A stretch of DNA of 41,303 nt from Myxococcales bacterium (GCA_029862185.1 JAOTXX010000035.1:1-41303), one strand, 5' to 3'. Shown: positions 1 through 8,626, counted from the first letter of the stretch. Notes: generated from the sequence alone by a model not told the origin. Numbers and translations are program-made.

Positions 1-339
1 CTCGAGCAGGGCGATCCATCGCGGGTCCGCCTCACTGAACGCCGGAGCCCCCATCCATTCCACGCGGCAGCTGTTGACAGCATCGAGCAGCACGTCGAGT
101 TGGCCGTTTTTGAATGACGGTCGATTGGCTGCATCCCCGATAGGGTGGCCGGGGCGGCGAATCCCATCGGGCGCGGGCTCCTCGAGCGCATGGCAGCTCG
201 CACAGGCGAACGTGTTTCCATCGCTGTGTGGCTGTAGGTAGAGGGCTTCGCCTGAAGCGACGGCGGTCGATTCCGAGTCGCTGCAACCCGAAAAACCAAG
301 CACCGACAGGAACGCCATCGTCAAAGCAAGTCGTCTCAT
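1..339 (-). CDS. Cytochrome c-like lipoprotein, 3' end cut by window edge
   Basis: The leftward frame from the ATG at 339 stays open for 113 codons to base 1, so the C-terminus lies outside the window. The N-terminus is a lipoprotein signal (MRRLALTMAFL, then a Gly-Cys at residues 18-19). A single haem-attachment motif, Cys46-Ala-Ser-Cys49-His50, follows. The sequence after it (GIRRPGHPIGDAANRPSF) resembles small class I cytochromes of the di-haem/MauG-associated kind, but only one haem site is visible here. The expected role is electron transfer at the outer face of the inner membrane or in the periplasm; the partner is unknown. It is divergent from the EEP lipoprotein gene, with 118 bp between the two starts. 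Confidence 0.8.
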   Translation of the reverse strand, partial: MRRLALTMAFLSVLGFSGCSDSESTAVASGEALYLQPHSDGNTFACASCHALEEPAPDGIRRPGHPIGDAANRPSFKNGQLDVLLDAVNSCRVEWMGAPAFSEADPRWIALLE

Positions 340-457
340 GAGGCTACCGTACCCACGATATCGCTTCACTCGCAAGGCTGCTGGCCTGGCTCCGCATAGG
401 TTGACGAAGAGACGGGGATTCGGCACGCTGGCGTCACAATTCACAAGGGAGTTAGTC

Positions 458-1753
458 ATGAAGCGTAGCTTAGTCATCGTCAGCGTATTTGCCCTCGCAC
501 TGGGCTGTGGAGAGAGCAGTACAGCAAGCCGGGAGCCGGAAGAAGTCATCGTCGACGCATTCAACGTGGCGCTGGCCGGGGCTTTCATTCCCTACGAGCA
601 GCAACGGCGGGAACCCATTGCGGACGCGATTGCGGCCCACGACGCCGATGTTCTCTGCCTGCAAGAGGTGTGGATCCAGGCCGACAAGGAGCTCATCCGC
701 GATAGGGCGGCCGCAGCGTTTCCGCACTCGGTGTTCTTTGAAAATGACCTCGACACGCCCGTGGACGACCCGACGGATCAGCAAGGACAGATTCCGCCAG
801 CGCCGACCACGGTGCCTTGTCCGGACGAGATCTTCGGCGGCGATGAGCTGACCATCAAAGCGCAAATGGACATCGCGATCGACTGCGTGCGGGACAACTG
901 CTCGACGATTCCGGACAGTGACATGGGTCGCACGACCAGCGCTGCGTGCGCCTCTTCCAACTGCTCGATCGCGGTCGCGCCGCTCTTGTTCGGAACCGAC
1001 CCCCAACATCAGCGCTGCTATGCCTGTGTCATTCCTCAGCTTCCGACGGCGACGTTCGGTGAGATGCGTACGAGCTGTCCGACGGTGCCCAACCAAGACC
1101 TCGCCTTCGGCGGACAGAACGGCGTGATGATCCTTTCGCGTCATCCGCTCAAGAACACCGAGAACTGGGTCATCCCCGGCACCTGGAATCGTCGCAGCAT
1201 CCTCAAGGCCACCGTCGAGCTGCCAAACGGGGCGGAGCTCGATACCTACTGCAATCACCTCACGCCGATCTTCAGCGTCCCGCCCAACAGCATCAACACC
1301 TTTCCTTACACCGGACAATACGGTGAAGGGCTGAAGGGGCCTGGAGGCTGGCAAGCGGAGCAAGAGCTCCAGGCACAAAAGCTCGTCAACTACGTCGCTT
1401 CGAGGAGCAACAACCGACCGGCGGTGATCCTGGGTGATTTCAACGCTGGCCTCGCATTTCCGGACGACGACATCGTTGGCGAGGGCGAGGAAACGTTCCA
1501 AATCCTCGAGGCGGCCTACACTCCTGCCTACACGGCGGACTACACGCCGCTTTGCACGTTTTGCAGCAGCAATCCGGTGACCGATACGGAGTCATCGGTT
1601 TGGATTGACCACATCTTTCTCTACAACTTGACCCAAAGCGCGGTCAGCTCGGCCGCGCGCATCTTCGACCAACCCGTCGTACCAGTGGAAGGCGACATGC
1701 TGGTGCCGCTTTCCGACCATTTCGGAATGCGCTCGGTGATCGTCGTCCCCTAG
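458..1753 (+). CDS. Endonuclease/exonuclease/phosphatase-family lipoprotein (sphingomyelinase-like)
   Basis: This 431-residue protein starts at 458, where a Shine-Dalgarno AAGGGAG (445-451) precedes the ATG; a longer frame from 338 would bury the signal peptide. Residues 1-17 form a lipoprotein signal ending ALGC. EEP-fold catalytic motifs appear in order: LCLQEVW (Glu70), GDFN (about 326-329), IDHIF, and a C-terminal SDHFG (Asp420-His421). This set is typical of Mg2+-dependent phosphodiesterases, including bacterial neutral sphingomyelinases and DNase I relatives. Lipidation argues for an extracytoplasmic substrate such as a phospholipid or extracellular DNA. About 90 residues rich in Cys (roughly 105-195) are inserted between the first Glu motif and the later core, which is unusual. 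The exact substrate cannot be told. Confidence 0.85.
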   Translation: MKRSLVIVSVFALALGCGESSTASREPEEVIVDAFNVALAGAFIPYEQQRREPIADAIAAHDADVLCLQEVWIQADKELIRDRAAAAFPHSVFFENDLDTPVDDPTDQQGQIPPAPTTVPCPDEIFGGDELTIKAQMDIAIDCVRDNCSTIPDSDMGRTTSAACASSNCSIAVAPLLFGTDPQHQRCYACVIPQLPTATFGEMRTSCPTVPNQDLAFGGQNGVMILSRHPLKNTENWVIPGTWNRRSILKATVELPNGAELDTYCNHLTPIFSVPPNSINTFPYTGQYGEGLKGPGGWQAEQELQAQKLVNYVASRSNNRPAVILGDFNAGLAFPDDDIVGEGEETFQILEAAYTPAYTADYTPLCTFCSSNPVTDTESSVWIDHIFLYNLTQSAVSSAARIFDQPVVPVEGDMLVPLSDHFGMRSVIVVP

Positions 1754-1896
1754 GGGCGCATCCTGAATCCACGCTGTGTGGCCTATCTCACATTTGGATA
1801 CTCCCGGCCCCCGGGAACCCAGATGGGTGTATTTTCTCGTAATTTGTGAGCTAGAAATCTTGGCAGCCACGAAGCCTAGTGCGACATAGACAGCCT

Positions 1897-2877
1897 ATGT
1901 TGTACCGAACATCATTCGTTTTGTTGGCCGGCATGGCCTTCCTCATCACCCAGGGATGCTCGAGCGGCGATACCGCTGGCGGGACGGCGCCAAACCTGAC
2001 GGCGGAGTGCATCGAAGATGCGGCCGAGCTCGACGATCAGGACTGGCTTTGTCCGGATGATCTCACGGTTGAATGTGAGGACGGCGGTGCAGATCCGACG
2101 CTCATCTATCTCGAGCCCTCCGGTGACCTTCCCGAAAGCTGTGAAGAAATCGAGCTCGCGCTCAACGATGAAGGGCCGTTCGAAGTAGGCACGCACGAGA
2201 TCGTGGTCACCGCTGCAGCTTCAGGCGGAGGGGAAGACTCGATTGAAGTCGCCTGCGAGACGACGCTGACGGTCGAAGACACCACGTCGCCCGTGGCGAC
2301 CGACGAGGCACTCGAGCTTTGGCCTCCAAATCACAAGTTCCACACGATTTCGGGCGAAGATTGCGTCCGGGACGCCTGCGACGGAAACCTAGCGGTCACG
2401 TTCCTCTCGGCGTCGAGCGACGAGCCGGTCAACGCGAAGGGCGACGGCAACACCGAGCCCGACATCATTCTAGCGTGTGACCGCGTGCAACTTCGCTCGG
2501 AGCGGCAAGGCGGAAGCAACGGCCGCGTGTACAAGCTTGGCTGGAAGGCCACCGATGACAGCGGGAACGAAACCGAAGGCGAGTGCGTCGTGGTCGTACC
2601 GCACGACCAGAGCGGCAGGGAAACTGTCGATGACGGAGCGGCCTACCAGATGACACTCGACGCAGAGGAATGCGACGGTGGCGCGGGTGGCATGGGCGGC
2701 GCAGGTGGCATGGGCGGCGCAGGCGGCATGGGCGGCGCAGGCGGCATGGGCGGCGCAGGCGGCATGGGCGGCGCAGGCGGCATGGGCGGCGCAGGCGGCG
2801 CCGGTGGTGTTGGCGGCTACGGTGGCGACGATGGAGCCGCTGGCCAAGGCGGCGCAGGCGGGATCGTCGTCGACTGA
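1897..2877 (+). CDS. Secreted lipoprotein with HYR-like domain and Gly-rich repeat tail
   Basis: The protein has 326 residues from the ATG at 1897; a GTG six codons upstream is possible, but the signal peptide fits 1897 better. A lipoprotein signal ends at Cys21 (ITQGC). The middle contains acidic, Cys-containing beta-rich sequence with the phrase ELWPPNHKFHTI, a hallmark of HYR/Ig-like repeats in secreted myxobacterial proteins. The C-terminus is a low-complexity Gly/Ala/Met repeat followed by a Gly-rich end. It is probably a surface or periplasmic structural or adhesive protein with no enzymatic motif. No clear Shine-Dalgarno is seen. It is transcribed in the same direction as the EEP lipoprotein, 143 bp downstream. 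Confidence 0.75.
   Translation: MLYRTSFVLLAGMAFLITQGCSSGDTAGGTAPNLTAECIEDAAELDDQDWLCPDDLTVECEDGGADPTLIYLEPSGDLPESCEEIELALNDEGPFEVGTHEIVVTAAASGGGEDSIEVACETTLTVEDTTSPVATDEALELWPPNHKFHTISGEDCVRDACDGNLAVTFLSASSDEPVNAKGDGNTEPDIILACDRVQLRSERQGGSNGRVYKLGWKATDDSGNETEGECVVVVPHDQSGRETVDDGAAYQMTLDAEECDGGAGGMGGAGGMGGAGGMGGAGGMGGAGGMGGAGGMGGAGGAGGVGGYGGDDGAAGQGGAGGIVVD
2677..2802 (+). repeat. 18-bp tandem repeat encoding Gly-Gly-Ala-Gly-Gly-Met
   Basis: Six exact hexapeptide copies (GGAGGM, 18 bp each, 2677-2784) are followed by a seventh ending in Ala. The DNA copies differ mainly at the third base of Gly codons, so slippage is probably recent. Copy number may vary between strains. Confidence 0.9.
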
Positions 2878-2920
2878 AGCGCCTGCCAAAATCGACCTAT
2901 CGAGCTCGACGCTTGCCGTG

Positions 2921-3316
2921 TCAGGTGAAGATGCGAAGCGCGACGGCGATCTGAGCGCCGAAGCCAACGAGGAATGCAACCGTTCGAATCCCAGGAAGGC
3001 CGAAGGCCACTGATGGGAAGTGAACGAGACGTGCCCAGAAATACACCTGCGTCGCAACCAAGATGCCAGGCTCATCGCCCTTTCCCATCGCGAAGGCCAC
3101 GAGGACCAAGGTGGCAAAGACCACGAGATTCTCGACGCCGTTGTAGTGCCCACGCTTCGCGCGGCGCGCCCAGAGGGCTTGCTTGAGCTCGTCTTCGGGG
3201 TCGACCGGGCTCAAGGCGCCCATGATGCCCAAGGCCACCATTCGCTCCAGGATGTACGGAACCCAAAACAGGGCCGTCATCAGTGCCGAAGCTGCTAGCC
3301 ATTCGAGTGCGCTCAT
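2921..3316 (-). CDS. MAPEG-family membrane protein
   Basis: This 131-residue protein begins at an ATG (3316) preceded by GGGAGGAT on the coding strand. It has about four hydrophobic segments. The MAPEG signature is seen as RAKRGHYNGVENLVVFA in the middle and YFWARLVHF further on, both standard for the family (membrane-associated proteins in eicosanoid and glutathione metabolism). Bacterial members are inner-membrane proteins; some conjugate glutathione, but most have no assigned substrate. The length matches the family. It is convergent with the Gly-repeat lipoprotein and divergent from the SDR gene, with 130 bp between starts. Confidence 0.85.
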   Translation of the reverse strand: MSALEWLAASALMTALFWVPYILERMVALGIMGALSPVDPEDELKQALWARRAKRGHYNGVENLVVFATLVLVAFAMGKGDEPGILVATQVYFWARLVHFPSVAFGLPGIRTVAFLVGFGAQIAVALRIFT

Positions 3317-3446
3317 CGGATCCTCCCGGTCAAAGTGCTCGATGCGTTCATGCCGCTACGCTCGGCCATGCGGTGAGTAATTTCAAGAGATATTCCCGGT
3401 GTCGGAGCCGCAGATGCGCCTGTGGTAGGGTTCGAGCTTGCCAGAC

Positions 3447-4454
3447 ATGTCCAAAACCGCATTCGTCACCGGCGGCACCGGGTTCATTGGGGTCAATCTC
3501 ATCGAGCTTCTGGTCAACGAGGGCTGGTCGGTCACCGCGCTTCACCGCCCGACCTCGGACGTCAAGTTCCTAAGCCGATTTCCCATCTCGCTCGTGCAGG
3601 GATCGATCACCGATCGGGACTCCCTCGAGCGCGCGATTCCAGAAGGAACGGACGTAGTCTTCCACGTCGCCGGCGATACGAACTTCTGGTCGAAGAACAA
3701 CGCGCAGCAGGACGCGAACAACATCGGTGGTACGCGCAACATGGTCGAAGTGGCCGCGAAAAAAGGGGTGGGAACCTTCATTCACACGTCGAGCAACGCG
3801 ATTTGGGGTCGCGCGCAGGGGACCATCGACGAAGAGACGCCCGCCGAAGGCGAAAGCTCTTGGATAAACTACGAACGGAGCAAGTGCCTTGCGGAGCGTG
3901 AGGCGATGAAGGGCACGGAGCTCGGGATGAAGGTAGTGTCCGTGAATCCCAGTGAAGTCGTGGGTCCGTACGATACCAGAAGCTTCGGGCGACTCTTTTT
4001 CTTGCTTCGCGACGGCAAGCTTCCTGCCGTCTCACCCGGGACCATTCAAGTCGCGCACGTGCACGATGTCGTTCGCGCGCACCTGGACGCGGTGACGAAG
4101 GGGCGAAGCGGCCAGCGGTATCTGCTGACCGGAGACGTGATCGAGTTCCCAAACTTCGTGGGAGAGATCGCGCGGGTTTCAGGCGCCAAGACCCCTAGGA
4201 CAGCCCCCGCTTGGATCTTCAAGGTTTTCGGGCGCGTGTCGGTGATGATTGCCGCGATCACTGGAAAAGAGCCAGATGTCACGCCAGAGATCGCGGCATC
4301 CATGAGCGACACCGGACGGACTTTCCTCTGCGAGAAGGCGATACGGGAGCTCGGCTACCGAACACGGGCACCCGAGCTGGCCATTCGGGACAACTACGCG
4401 TGGCTCGTGAAGGAAGGACTGCTCGCGGGCAGCCCAGCCGTCCGCGCACCCTAA
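3447..4454 (+). CDS. NAD(P)-dependent epimerase/reductase (extended SDR)
   Basis: The start is the ATG at 3447; a TTG three codons upstream is also open but less likely. The 335-residue product has the extended short-chain dehydrogenase layout: Rossmann motif TGGTGFIG (8-15), a catalytic Ser in HTSS (113-116), and YERSK with Tyr142 and Lys146. The family includes dihydroflavonol-4-reductase-like, 3-beta-hydroxysteroid-dehydrogenase-like and sugar epimerase enzymes; the sequence does not tell which substrate is used. The last four bases overlap the end of the convergent PLP-enzyme gene. It is probably a soluble cytoplasmic oxidoreductase. Confidence 0.85.
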   Translation: MSKTAFVTGGTGFIGVNLIELLVNEGWSVTALHRPTSDVKFLSRFPISLVQGSITDRDSLERAIPEGTDVVFHVAGDTNFWSKNNAQQDANNIGGTRNMVEVAAKKGVGTFIHTSSNAIWGRAQGTIDEETPAEGESSWINYERSKCLAEREAMKGTELGMKVVSVNPSEVVGPYDTRSFGRLFFLLRDGKLPAVSPGTIQVAHVHDVVRAHLDAVTKGRSGQRYLLTGDVIEFPNFVGEIARVSGAKTPRTAPAWIFKVFGRVSVMIAAITGKEPDVTPEIAASMSDTGRTFLCEKAIRELGYRTRAPELAIRDNYAWLVKEGLLAGSPAVRAP

Positions 4455-5875
4455 AACGGATACGACTGCAGGGTGTCGAGCGCCATCGTCATGAGCATTT
4501 GCACTGCTTCGGGGCTATCCATGGGGATGCCTGCGGCGCCGCCTCCGTAGATCGCGGAGCTTTGCGGCTTGGCGTCGCGGTGCTCGTGGGCGTAGGCGAC
4601 CGCCTCCGCGAGGTCCACTGCGAAGGCGTCGGCAATTCCAGTCCGTGTTTGGGGCCGGGTCACGCACATGTGGATTGCGGACGGGTGCTGCTGCCCGTTG
4701 AATCGCCAGCCACGGGTCTTCATGAAGTCGTTGACGTGGTAGATGTCGAATTCATCCGACCGAAACGAGAAGCAGAATGTCGGTGAGCCCATCAACGCAA
4801 GCTCGGAGAGGCTCTTGACTGAGCCCTGCATCTCGAACGAGGTTTCGAAGATCTGCTTCGCGTAGCGCAGATACCCTTCTTTGCCATAGCGCACCATGGC
4901 GGCCCAGGTCGCCGCGATGAGGCCGCCAGAGCGGCTGCCGGCCAGCCCATTGGACGCGTAGATACCGCCCTTCCAGCTCGGCTCGATGTAGTACTGATGC
5001 TTTCGGAACGTCGCGTCGCGGTAGACCACGACCGACGTGCCCTTGAGGCCGTAGCCGTACTTGTGGGTGTCGGCGGAGATCGAGGTCACGCCTGGCAAGC
5101 GGAAATCAAAGGCGGGGATGTCGTAGCCCAGCGCCTCGCCCCAGGGCAGGATGAAGCCCCCAAGACAGCCGTCGACGTGCAGGCCGATGCCGTGCTGCAC
5201 GGCCAAGTCGGAGAGTGCATCGATGGGGTCGATGGTGCCGTACGGGTAATTGCCCGCCGAGCCGACGAGGGCGATGGTTCGGTCGTCGATCTGGTCGCGC
5301 ACGAAGTCCACGTCGACCAGGGTAGTCGTTGGATCGGTTGGCGCTTGGACGACCTCGATCCCGAGCAGGTGCGCGCCTTTGCGAAAGGCAGGGTGGGCGG
5401 TGTCCGGGACGATGACCTTGGGACGATCGATGTCACGCTCCTCGCGGGCCTTGTCGCGGTAGATGAGCAAGGGGTTGATGATGCTCTCGGTGCCGCCGAA
5501 ACCGACGGCGCCACAAGCCTCGTGAGCAGGGTTCGGCTTTTTGACCTCGTCGCCGTGCATCAGGTCGAGGGTCATCGCGATGATGTCCGACTCGAACCGC
5601 GTCATGCTCGGGCAAATGTCGCGCTGCAGCGAGTTCACGTAGGAAAAAAGAGCGCAGACCGCGTTCAAGAAGTCGTAGTGCTCGTGGTCGCCGCTGTACA
5701 TCGTGCCCGAGCAGCGACCGTTCTCCCATGCTTCGTCCTCTTTGGCCGCGACCGCGCGGAGCTCTTCGAGGATCGCCTTGGTCGAACGCCCCTCCGAGGG
5801 AAAGTCGCGGATCACACCGTGACTTTCCGCGTAGGGGTAGAGGCCTCTCATCAAGGATTCGATCGTGTCGGTCAT
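4451..5875 (-). CDS. PLP-dependent lyase of the sphingosine-1-phosphate lyase type
   Basis: This 474-residue group II PLP decarboxylase-fold protein carries SADTHKYGYGLKG, with Lys272 as the predicted Schiff-base lysine. Around it are segments that closely follow eukaryotic sphingosine-1-phosphate lyase (VDGCLGGF, FDFRLPGVTSIS, KGGIYAS, AGSRSGG). The known reaction splits phosphorylated long-chain bases into phosphoethanolamine and a fatty aldehyde; related family members decarboxylate glutamate or aromatic amino acids. No N-terminal membrane anchor is visible, as in bacterial homologues. The ATG overlaps the stop of the upstream FGGY kinase (ATGA at 5872-5875) and has its own GGGAG site, so the two are translationally coupled. 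The exact substrate is inferred only. Confidence 0.85.
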   Translation of the reverse strand: MTDTIESLMRGLYPYAESHGVIRDFPSEGRSTKAILEELRAVAAKEDEAWENGRCSGTMYSGDHEHYDFLNAVCALFSYVNSLQRDICPSMTRFESDIIAMTLDLMHGDEVKKPNPAHEACGAVGFGGTESIINPLLIYRDKAREERDIDRPKVIVPDTAHPAFRKGAHLLGIEVVQAPTDPTTTLVDVDFVRDQIDDRTIALVGSAGNYPYGTIDPIDALSDLAVQHGIGLHVDGCLGGFILPWGEALGYDIPAFDFRLPGVTSISADTHKYGYGLKGTSVVVYRDATFRKHQYYIEPSWKGGIYASNGLAGSRSGGLIAATWAAMVRYGKEGYLRYAKQIFETSFEMQGSVKSLSELALMGSPTFCFSFRSDEFDIYHVNDFMKTRGWRFNGQQHPSAIHMCVTRPQTRTGIADAFAVDLAEAVAYAHEHRDAKPQSSAIYGGGAAGIPMDSPEAVQMLMTMALDTLQSYPF

Positions 5876-7434
5876 GACTCACTCCCAGCGTTCAGCGCGC
5901 GGAACACGGAACGGTTCTTTCTAAAGGCGCGGACGAACTGCGCAAACATCGTATCGTAACGCAAGGCGACCTCTGGCCGCGGCTCATAGGTCGCCGCAAT
6001 GGGGACGCGCGCTTCCATCTCCTCTAAACTGAGCTCGCCAAGATGATGGTAGCCCAGTAGTGCCAATCCACGGCTCACCGCGTACTCCGGTTCGCGAAGT
6101 TGCTCGACCGGAAGTCGGAGGATATCAGCAAAGATCTGCGCCCAGGCCGACGAGAGTGCGCCGCCGCCATAGAACCGAATGCGCGAGATATCCCGCTTGG
6201 CAAAGCGAGCGACCCTTCCTTGGACCCATCGGAGGTTGAAGGCTACGCCTTCGAGCACGGCACGGCCGAGATGCTCGCGTGTCGTTTGAAGGGAAAGGTT
6301 CAAAAAGCCGCCTCGCACTTTGCCGTCTTCAGCGGGTGTCACCGAACCGGTCAGCCAGGGCAGAAAGAGGACGCCGTCACTGCCGGGGGCGATCGCCGCG
6401 ACGGCGCGATCCAAAGCCGAGAACCGCTCGGCAAGGCTGTGGTCAGCGAAGCCGTCGTTGGCGAACACCAGCTGCTCGAGGAAGTAGTCTAAGGCGCCGC
6501 CTCCGATTCCCGCTTCCGCCATGACGAAGTAACCGCCGGCGATCGGGGACGGCATGCTCACCAGGGAATTCAGGACGTCGGTGCGCTTGAAGTCGACGTG
6601 CGTGACGCAGACACCTGTCGTGCCGATGGAGATGCCGGCGTGATTGCCGGCGAACGCCGCAGCGCCGACCCCGCCGGCCTGCGTGTCGTTGATCGGTGGA
6701 AAGACGATCGTGTCGCGTGAGAGCCCGAGGCTTTCGGCGACCTCGGAAAGCACCGGTCCCAGGGGCTCGTCGATTGGAACGAGCTTCGGTAGCTTCTCTG
6801 CGTCGAGGCCCGACCATTTCAGCAAGGTTGGGTGATAAGCAACGTCAGGGCGACGGTTGTCCGTGAGCAGCATGAGAAAGCTGGAACAGCGGTTACTCAC
6901 GTGCCGGCCCGAAAGCCGCATCGCCAGGTAGTCCATCGGCTCGAGGAACGTCGCGGTCCGCTCATATGCGTCTGGGCGCGCGAGCTTGAGCCAGCGCATG
7001 TGCGCGAGGGAGTCTGCGCCCGAATCGAGCGGCGGGATCCCGTGAATCTGCACCCAGCGGCCCATTTGAAACAGGTTGGGCTTCATGCGGTGCCCACCGG
7101 GGAATGTCTTCAAGCGCGACGGCGCACCGCGCTGGTCCATCCAGACGACCATGTTGGCGGTGGGACAGCCCTGGCGGTCCACGGGGATGATCGAGGAGTA
7201 CTGGCTCGCGCAAGCGATGCCGCGGACATCGTGTCTGTTCGGCAGAGAGGCAAGTGCTTGGTCGGCGGCGGCCAAGACCGTCTGCCAGACGCGCTCTGCA
7301 TCTTGCTCGGCGCCGCCATCTGGGGTGTGAACGGTCTCGATGGAGCCGCGACCAGTGCCGAGCAGCGTACCATCGCGATCGACGACCGCAGCCTTGACGT
7401 TCGAGGTGCCAAGATCGATGGCTAGAATAGGCAA
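5872..7434 (-). CDS. FGGY-family carbohydrate kinase (xylulokinase-like)
   Basis: The 520-residue protein begins with a TTG at 7434; no ATG fits, because the frame begins directly with the conserved LAIDLGTSNVKA phosphate-binding motif. Further family features are GGAEQDAERVW, VWMDQRG, ISIGTTGVC and the C-terminal RIRFYGGGALSSAW. The length is normal for xylulokinase, glycerol kinase and related kinases that phosphorylate a terminal hydroxyl of a sugar or polyol using ATP. The substrate is not evident. It lies 12 bp downstream of the DUF1554-like gene and is coupled by a 4-bp overlap to the S1P-lyase-like gene, suggesting consecutive steps. Confidence 0.87.
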   Translation of the reverse strand: MPILAIDLGTSNVKAAVVDRDGTLLGTGRGSIETVHTPDGGAEQDAERVWQTVLAAADQALASLPNRHDVRGIACASQYSSIIPVDRQGCPTANMVVWMDQRGAPSRLKTFPGGHRMKPNLFQMGRWVQIHGIPPLDSGADSLAHMRWLKLARPDAYERTATFLEPMDYLAMRLSGRHVSNRCSSFLMLLTDNRRPDVAYHPTLLKWSGLDAEKLPKLVPIDEPLGPVLSEVAESLGLSRDTIVFPPINDTQAGGVGAAAFAGNHAGISIGTTGVCVTHVDFKRTDVLNSLVSMPSPIAGGYFVMAEAGIGGGALDYFLEQLVFANDGFADHSLAERFSALDRAVAAIAPGSDGVLFLPWLTGSVTPAEDGKVRGGFLNLSLQTTREHLGRAVLEGVAFNLRWVQGRVARFAKRDISRIRFYGGGALSSAWAQIFADILRLPVEQLREPEYAVSRGLALLGYHHLGELSLEEMEARVPIAATYEPRPEVALRYDTMFAQFVRAFRKNRSVFRALNAGSES

Positions 7435-7446
7435 ACGACGTCCCCG

Positions 7447-8130
7447 CTACTGCTCGATGCAATAGAGGCCCAACGGCGTGGAGCAGGCCGGGGTGATGTT
7501 CTCGGTCCAGGTCGCGGTCGTCGAGTTGCTCGCGCCGCACAAGGCGATGCCGCTGGAGCCATTCGTGAACGCTCCGCAGTCGCTAGTGGCATAGGAGGCG
7601 CCGGTGGCCAGGGTTCCAGTCCATATATCGCCGCGGCGGAATACGCCGTTCGCGTCCAGGTTGATCGGCGCGAGGATCGAGCCGTCGACTAGATCGTCCC
7701 AGTCGTCGGCGACCCTCGTTCCATCCACCAGGACGTACGGACCACTGGCTTGGGTCAGACGATTGGAAACCGGTGAGGCGATGGTCGACAGCCAGGCTTT
7801 GAACTCGCCTTCGAGTCCTGCTTCCAGGGCTTGGGCCGCGCAGATTGCATCGGCGCCCGCAATGCCGCCGAGGTTCGCGGTCTGGTTGGTGTCGGTTCGG
7901 AAGATCCGCCACTCGGTCATGCCGGCGTCAACGCCAGCGTCGGGGCCAGCGTCGGGGCCAGCGTCCGTGGAAGCGTCTGGGCCAGCGTCCGTGGAAGCGT
8001 CTGGGCCAGCGTCGGCGCCAGCGTCGGCGCCAGCGTCAGGGCCAGCGTCCGTGACAGCGTCGGAGCCTGTGCAGGCGGAAGAGACCGTCATGGCGAGGGC
8101 TAGGAGAAAGCTGTACCAGCTACATTTCAT
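7447..8130 (-). CDS. DUF1554-like lipoprotein with Asp-Ala-Gly repeat linker
   Basis: The start is set at the ATG at 8130, which gives a lipoprotein signal (MKCSWYSFLLALAM, lipidation Cys20). A longer frame from 8475 is only the shadow of the neighbouring gene. After the signal comes a DAG/DAS/DAGP low-complexity linker of about 45 residues. The C-terminal domain of about 160 residues has GADAICAA, FKAWLS and a final LGLYCIEQ, characteristic of DUF1554 (PF07588), a C-type-lectin/endostatin-like fold found in Leptospira and myxobacterial surface proteins. The product is 227 residues, likely surface exposed, with binding function unknown. It lies 43 bp downstream of the SnoaL-like gene. Confidence 0.8.
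   Translation of the reverse strand: MKCSWYSFLLALAMTVSSACTGSDAVTDAGPDAGADAGADAGPDASTDAGPDASTDAGPDAGPDAGVDAGMTEWRIFRTDTNQTANLGGIAGADAICAAQALEAGLEGEFKAWLSTIASPVSNRLTQASGPYVLVDGTRVADDWDDLVDGSILAPINLDANGVFRRGDIWTGTLATGASYATSDCGAFTNGSSGIALCGASNSTTATWTENITPACSTPLGLYCIEQ
7921..8058 (-). repeat. Degenerate 6-12 bp repeats encoding an Asp-Ala-Gly linker
   Basis: On the plus strand the unit appears as gccagcgtc with variants. It encodes a run of DAGP, DAGA, DAST and DAGV units between the lipid anchor and the folded domain. Such linkers are common in myxobacterial lipoproteins and probably hold the domain away from the membrane. Confidence 0.8.
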
Positions 8131-8173
8131 TCGGGTCTTCTCGCACGCTATTTGGTTCCGAACAACCACCGCC

Positions 8174-8626
8174 CTAGTCGAGCGGGTCCACCCTGATTCG
8201 CGTGAGCTTGAGTGTGCTGATGCGCCAGGCGCCTTTCTCCTTGCGGTACTCTTCGTGGTAGTGGCCGTAGCCGCGGATGCCGCGTGAAGGTTTGAACTCG
8301 ACGTAGTCGTACATCGCCCAGATGCCTCGGGCTTCGGTCGGGCTGAGCAGCTCGATCTCGGGCATGTGACCGTGGTGCACGGTGGCTGCTTTGCCGACCG
8401 CCTTGCGAATGAAGTCGACGACGTCAGCGCGGCCCCGGATGGTATCTCCGGGCGTATGTTTGTCGTGCGAAACATCGACGACGACGTCGTCGGTGAATAC
8501 CTGCGAAAATGGCAGCCACTGCTTGGTGTCCATCAGCCGAAAGTAGCGGGCCTTGAGCTGTTTGATAGCCTCGAGCTCCAGGAGTTGCTCGGCGGCTGAG
8601 GGGGTCTGGTCTTCTGGGTCGGACAT
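8174..8626 (-). CDS. SnoaL-like (NTF2-fold) protein
   Basis: This 150-residue protein matches the SnoaL_4 type of the NTF2-like superfamily. It has an N-terminal helix EAIKQLKARYFRLMDTKQW, then VFTDDVVVD, a mid region FIRKAVGKAATVHHGHMPEI, and a C-terminal sheet ending YRKEKGAWRISTLKLTR. Members are small cytosolic alpha+beta barrels acting as isomerases, dehydratases or hydroxylation accessories on polyketide- or steroid-like ligands. The conserved double His in the middle (VHHGH) is typical of the putative active pocket. The start ATG (8626) has only a weak Shine-Dalgarno. It is divergent from the UDG gene, with 136 bp between. Confidence 0.8.
   Translation of the reverse strand: MSDPEDQTPSAAEQLLELEAIKQLKARYFRLMDTKQWLPFSQVFTDDVVVDVSHDKHTPGDTIRGRADVVDFIRKAVGKAATVHHGHMPEIELLSPTEARGIWAMYDYVEFKPSRGIRGYGHYHEEYRKEKGAWRISTLKLTRIRVDPLD

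Noticed and set aside
470-1501. 343-codon minus-strand frame
   Set aside because: Antisense to the EEP lipoprotein, Arg/Val-rich with no motif; high GC keeps it open.
1802-1816. GC-rich hairpin TCCCGG/CCGGGA after the EEP gene as a terminator
   Set aside because: The stem is only 6 bp and the T-rich stretch begins more than ten bases after it.
1859-1876. Possible GG-N10-GC promoter before the Gly-repeat lipoprotein
   Set aside because: The -12 box is AAGC, there are no activator palindromes, and the leader would be only about 10 bases.
2677-2802. Short regular repeats considered as a CRISPR array (also 7921-8058 and 16205-16756)
   Set aside because: All are in-frame coding repeats without unique spacers, and no cas gene is present.
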